Source of the DNA: Nodularia spumigena CCY9414
GTDB taxonomy: Bacteria > Cyanobacteriota > Cyanobacteriia > Cyanobacteriales > Nostocaceae
Direction of reading: 5' to 3'
NCBI RefSeq assembly: GCF_000340565.2
Contig: NZ_CP007203.1
Location: 337,815 to 372,888, forward strand
Length of the DNA stretch: 35,074 bases
Of this stretch, positions 32,053 to 35,074 are shown piece after piece. A program made the position numbers and the translations under genes. The notes beneath the pieces were generated by a model. The model saw nothing but the letters and a program-made list of their open reading frames with translations, searched no databases and had not been told where the DNA came from. The first letter of the stretch is position 1. Every line of letters starts with the position of its first letter.

Positions 32053-34035
32053 ATGCTTGAACAAGGTACTATCAGTATTCATACTGAGAATATTTTTCCC
32101 ATTATCAAAAAGTCTCTCTACTCAGACCATCAAATATTTTTGCGGGAATTGGTATCCAACGCCGTAGATGCTATCCAAAAGCTGAATATGGTATCCCGCG
32201 CCGGTGAATTTGCTGGTGATATCGGTGAACCAGAAATTCAATTGGCGATCGACAAGGATAAAAAAACCCTTTCCATTAGCGATAATGGCATTGGGATGAC
32301 CGCAGAGGAAGTGAAAAAGTACATTAATCAGGTAGCTTTCTCTAGTGCTGAAGAATTTATTCACAAGTATGAAGGCAAATCAGACCAACCAATTATTGGT
32401 CACTTTGGTTTAGGTTTCTACTCCTCCTTCATGGTGGCGCAAAACGTAGAAATTGATACTCTCTCATACAAAGAAGGCGCGCAAGCTGTCCACTGGATTT
32501 GCGACGGTTCCCCAGCATTTACCCTAGATGAATCAACCCGCACCACTCGCGGGACTACCATTACTCTCACCCTCGCAGGCGAAGAAGAGGAATTTTTAGA
32601 GCAAGCACGAATTAAGAATCTTGTCAAGACATACTGCGACTTCATGCCAGTACCAATTAAACTGGAAGGTGAAGTATTAAACCAGCAAAAAGCAGCTTGG
32701 CGGGAGTCGGCTAATAACCTGACTAAAGAAGATTATTTAGAATTTTACCGCTATTTGTACCCATTTCAAGAAGAACCATTGTTATGGGTGCATTTAAATA
32801 CTGATTACCCCTTTATCATCAACGGGATTCTGTATTTCCCCAAAATGCGCCCCGATGTCGATGTGACTAAAGGGCAAATTAAGCTATTCTGCAATCAAGT
32901 TTTTGTCAGTGACAACTGCGAAGAGATTGTCCCACAATTTCTCATGCCCATGCGGGGTGTGATAGATAGCACTGATATTCCTTTGAACGTCTCTCGCAGT
33001 GCATTGCAAGGCGATCGCACAGTCCGGAAAATCGGCGATTATATAGCTAAGAAAGTAGGCGATCGCCTCAAAGAATTGTACCGTGACAACCGCGAACAAT
33101 ACATCAGTGCTTGGAAAGACCTCAGCACATTTGTCAAATTTGGAGTCCTCAACGACGAGAAATTCCAAAAACAAATCCAAGACATCATCATCTTCCGCAC
33201 CACAGCCAAACTCCCAGAACCAGCCCAAACCCCAGTCGTAGAAGTCCAGTCATCAGAAGGCGATGCGTGGTCAGATGTCACTCCTTCCCCTGACGGACCA
33301 CTCCCCACTCCCCACTCCCCATATACCACCCTCAAAGAATACTTAGAACGAAACAAAGAACGAAACGAAAACCGAGTATTTTACAGCACCGATGAAACCA
33401 GCCAAGCCACATACATAGAACTGCACAAAAATCAAGGCTTAGAAGTCCTATTTATGGACTCCTTCATCGACACCCACTTTATCAACTTCCTCGAACGGGA
33501 ATACTCCGAAGTCAAATTTACCCGCGTAGATTCCGACTTAGATAACACCCTGCTAGAGCAAGACAAAACCGGGGAAATCGTTGACCCCACCACCAACAAA
33601 ACCAAGAGTGAAATCATCAAAGAAATCTTTGAGAAATCCCTCAACAAACCCAAACTTACCATTCGGACAGAAGCCTTAAAATCAGACGACCCTCAAGGAA
33701 CACCACCAGCAATGGTATTATTACCAGAAATACTGCGTCGTCTGCGGGAAATGAACGCCATGATGCAACAACAGAACGTAGATTTTCCCGAAGATCACAT
33801 TTTGTTAGTCAATACAGCCCATCCCCTGATTCAAAACCTAGCAAGTCTCAACCAAGGTACTATTATTCAGGAAGATGGTCAGACCTCCACAAATCCATTA
33901 GTAAATATGATTTGTCAACACGTCTATGATTTAGCGCTAATGACTCAAAAAGGATTTGACGCACAAGGAATGAAATCCTTCGTCGAGCGTTCCAATGACG
34001 TGCTGACAAAGTTGACAGAACAAGCCAGCAAGTAA
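32053..34035 (+). CDS. htpG: Molecular chaperone HtpG (Hsp90)
   Basis: HtpG is the bacterial Hsp90, a homodimeric ATP-dependent chaperone important for heat and oxidative stress in cyanobacteria. The 660-residue protein has the GHKL ATPase motifs: E32 and N36 in LRELVSNAVDAI, SISDNGIGMT with D77, and GHFGLGFYSSFMV. The middle domain includes NVSRSALQGDR with the catalytic-loop Arg, and a C-terminal dimerisation domain follows. Between the middle and C-terminal parts (about 390-425) is a low-complexity stretch, SSEGDAWSDVTPSPDGPLPT and PHSPYTT, partly encoded by heptamer repeats (33297-33321). This makes the protein longer than E. coli HtpG, which has 624 residues. Confidence 0.96.
   Translation: MLEQGTISIHTENIFPIIKKSLYSDHQIFLRELVSNAVDAIQKLNMVSRAGEFAGDIGEPEIQLAIDKDKKTLSISDNGIGMTAEEVKKYINQVAFSSAEEFIHKYEGKSDQPIIGHFGLGFYSSFMVAQNVEIDTLSYKEGAQAVHWICDGSPAFTLDESTRTTRGTTITLTLAGEEEEFLEQARIKNLVKTYCDFMPVPIKLEGEVLNQQKAAWRESANNLTKEDYLEFYRYLYPFQEEPLLWVHLNTDYPFIINGILYFPKMRPDVDVTKGQIKLFCNQVFVSDNCEEIVPQFLMPMRGVIDSTDIPLNVSRSALQGDRTVRKIGDYIAKKVGDRLKELYRDNREQYISAWKDLSTFVKFGVLNDEKFQKQIQDIIIFRTTAKLPEPAQTPVVEVQSSEGDAWSDVTPSPDGPLPTPHSPYTTLKEYLERNKERNENRVFYSTDETSQATYIELHKNQGLEVLFMDSFIDTHFINFLEREYSEVKFTRVDSDLDNTLLEQDKTGEIVDPTTNKTKSEIIKEIFEKSLNKPKLTIRTEALKSDDPQGTPPAMVLLPEILRRLREMNAMMQQQNVDFPEDHILLVNTAHPLIQNLASLNQGTIIQEDGQTSTNPLVNMICQHVYDLALMTQKGFDAQGMKSFVERSNDVLTKLTEQASK
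33297..33321 (+). repeat. Heptanucleotide repeat (CCCCACT)n inside htpG
   Basis: Two perfect CCCCACT units (33303-33309, 33310-33316) with partial units on both sides, about three in all. They encode PLPTPHSP in the linker of HtpG around residues 415-423. Confidence 0.85.
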
Positions 34036-34049
34036 AATCTAATAAAATT

Positions 34050-34339
34050 CCCCCCTCTCCTTAGTAAGGAGAGGGGTTGGGGGTGAGGTTCCAGATTTGG
34101 CGTGTAAACAAACCCCTTAAACCCCCTAATCAAGGAGGGAGATCAGAAGGTTAATTCATATTCCCCCCTCTCCTTACTAAGGAACCACTATGTACACACA
34201 AGTGATCTGATCCCCCTAAATCCCCCTTAAAAAGGGGGACTTTAAGAAATTTCCCCCCTGATCAAGGAGGGAAATCAGAAGGTTAAAATCCCCCCTCTCC
34301 TTACTAAGGAGAGGGGTTGGGGGTGAGGTTCCAGATTTG
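34050..34339. repeat. Nested dispersed repeats downstream of htpG
   Basis: Two nearly identical 50-bp blocks (34050-34099 and 34290-34339) each contain the palindrome CTCTCCTTAGTAAGGAGAG or its ACTAA variant, then GGGTTGGGGGTGAGGTTCCA and GATTTG. A third, truncated palindrome lies at 34163-34183. Between them are CCCCTAAATCCCCCTTAAAA-type and TGATCAAGGAGGGAAATCAG-type repeats. The array is non-coding and probably includes the htpG terminator. Confidence 0.88.
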
Positions 34340-34718
34340 ACTTGATGCTAGTCTGCTATATAAAACCTAGACAAAACTAGACTTTACTTTCTACTTCAAC
34401 GGGAGCATGGGAGCAGTTATCCCTCAGTAGACTTTCACGCCTTAGCCAGACGCGATTGTGTTCCAATTAAGTTTCTGAAAAAGACTACCACCATCATTGC
34501 TTGGTTTTCGCGTCGGCAATAGTCTCAATTCAATACTTGATATCACCGTATTATATATCAAGTAGTTGATTTTTTCCTAAAATATATATTGATTTTTGTC
34601 AATATAAGTATAGTTTTGTCTATGAAATTGTCAACTTAGGACTTGCTCAGACAGGAAAGACCTAATGCCGACTAGAATAGAAAGGTTGTATTAAAATAAA
34701 AATTTGGAGATAGTTGCT
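34340..34718. promoter_or_regulatory. Leader region of rpmB with 10-bp inverted repeat
   Basis: AT-rich, no gene seen. It contains a perfect inverted repeat TACTTGATAT (34534-34543) / ATATCAAGTA (34555-34564), a possible operator or hairpin. GGAGA (34706-34710) eight bases before ATG 34719 is the rpmB ribosome-binding site. Promoter boxes with correct spacing were not found. Confidence 0.45.
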
Positions 34719-34955
34719 ATGTCTCGTCGCTGCGAATTAACTGGGAAAAAAGCTAACAACGCCTTTGCAGTTTCTCACTCTCACCGCCGTACCAAACGCC
34801 TCCAGCACGCAAATCTGCAAAACAAGCGTGTTTGGTGGGCTGGGGGAAATCGCTGGGTAAGAATGAAGCTTTCCACCAAAGCCATCAAAAGCCTAGAAAC
34901 TAAAGGTTTAGAAGCAATGGCTAAAGAAGCTGGAATTAATCTCAATCATTACTAA
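34719..34955 (+). CDS. rpmB: 50S ribosomal protein L28
   Basis: L28 is a small protein of the large ribosomal subunit. The 78-residue product [39 protein letters not shown] shows the family N-terminus with CELTGK and the basic middle, followed by [20 protein letters not shown]. The ATG at 34719 matches the family start and has GGAGA eight bases upstream; an in-frame TTG five codons earlier overlaps that site. Length is standard for cyanobacteria. A strong terminator follows about 60 bases later, so it is transcribed alone. Confidence 0.97.
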   Translation: MSRRCELTGKKANNAFAVSHSHRRTKRLQHANLQNKRVWWAGGNRWVRMKLSTKAIKSLETKGLEAMAKEAGINLNHY

Positions 34956-35014
34956 GGCATTTCTCAAACACAAAAATCTCCAACTGGTAGAATAGACAGC
35001 CAGATTGAACTTTG

Positions 35015-35042
35015 AAAACCTCCCGCTCATGGGGAGGTTTTT
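35015..35042 (+). terminator. Intrinsic terminator of rpmB
   Basis: AAAACCTCCC and GGGAGGTTTT pair perfectly around GCTCATGG-type loop sequence and end in a run of T. It is a canonical Rho-independent terminator for the plus strand, and the A-rich left side also makes it usable on the minus strand. Confidence 0.92.
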
Positions 35043-35074
35043 AATTATTTTCACTTAATTTATTGTTACGTGAT

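Noticed and set aside
34036-34340. CRISPR array
   Set aside because: The repeats are few, unequal in spacing, palindromic and of several families; spacers are not uniform and no cas genes are near.

Overview
The window looks like chromosome of a filamentous, probably heterocyst-forming cyanobacterium (Nostoc/Anabaena type). The evidence is the abundant HIP1 octamer GCGATCGC, a plastid-type pyruvate dehydrogenase E2, a PsaJ-like photosystem I peptide, a XisI protein, a cyanobacterial acyl-ACP synthetase, a long cyanobacterial-type RibBA, heptanucleotide tandem repeats and many dispersed palindromes. Species cannot be fixed from sequence alone.

Layout. 1-1740: an IscB gene with its omega-RNA region, inserted in an alpha/beta-hydrolase gene. 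1878-2318: sufE. 2447-2667: a previously hidden, frameshifted remnant of a nitric oxide synthase oxygenase. 2866-3099: an orphan Nif11-type peptide precursor. 3235-6300: accessory genes, namely a collapsed NACHT/HEAT gene, a RelE toxin-antitoxin pair, a DUF29 gene split by one stop codon, and a Uma2 protein. 6472-12700: recQ, two tiny paralogous membrane-peptide genes, aas, a YlqD-family gene and a secreted protein. 13104-17650: pdhC, rtcB, a methyltransferase-HAD pair overlapping by ATGA, and tRNA-Ala(CGC). 17656-20021: mazF with antitoxin, a truncated YgjP-type metallopeptidase, an orphan psaJ-like gene and an anchored peptidoglycan amidase. 20154-24769: ribBA, argC and eno. 25008-27309: a cluster of intact and broken toxin-antitoxin genes plus xisI. 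27491-34955: gloA, clpB, a PIN pair, htpG and rpmB.

The housekeeping genes (sufE, recQ, aas, pdhC, rtcB, ribBA, argC, eno, gloA, clpB, htpG, rpmB) look intact and are mostly single transcription units. The spaces between them hold mobile or decaying material. Several losses can be tied to a visible agent: the IscB element in the hydrolase, a HIP1-flanked repeat at the end of the NOS remnant, and a 120-bp inverted-repeat element at the 5' end of the YgjP gene. The strongest items for follow-up are the IscB/omega-RNA locus, the NOS fossil, the orphan PsaJ-like gene, the orphan Nif11 precursor and the paired micro-genes.
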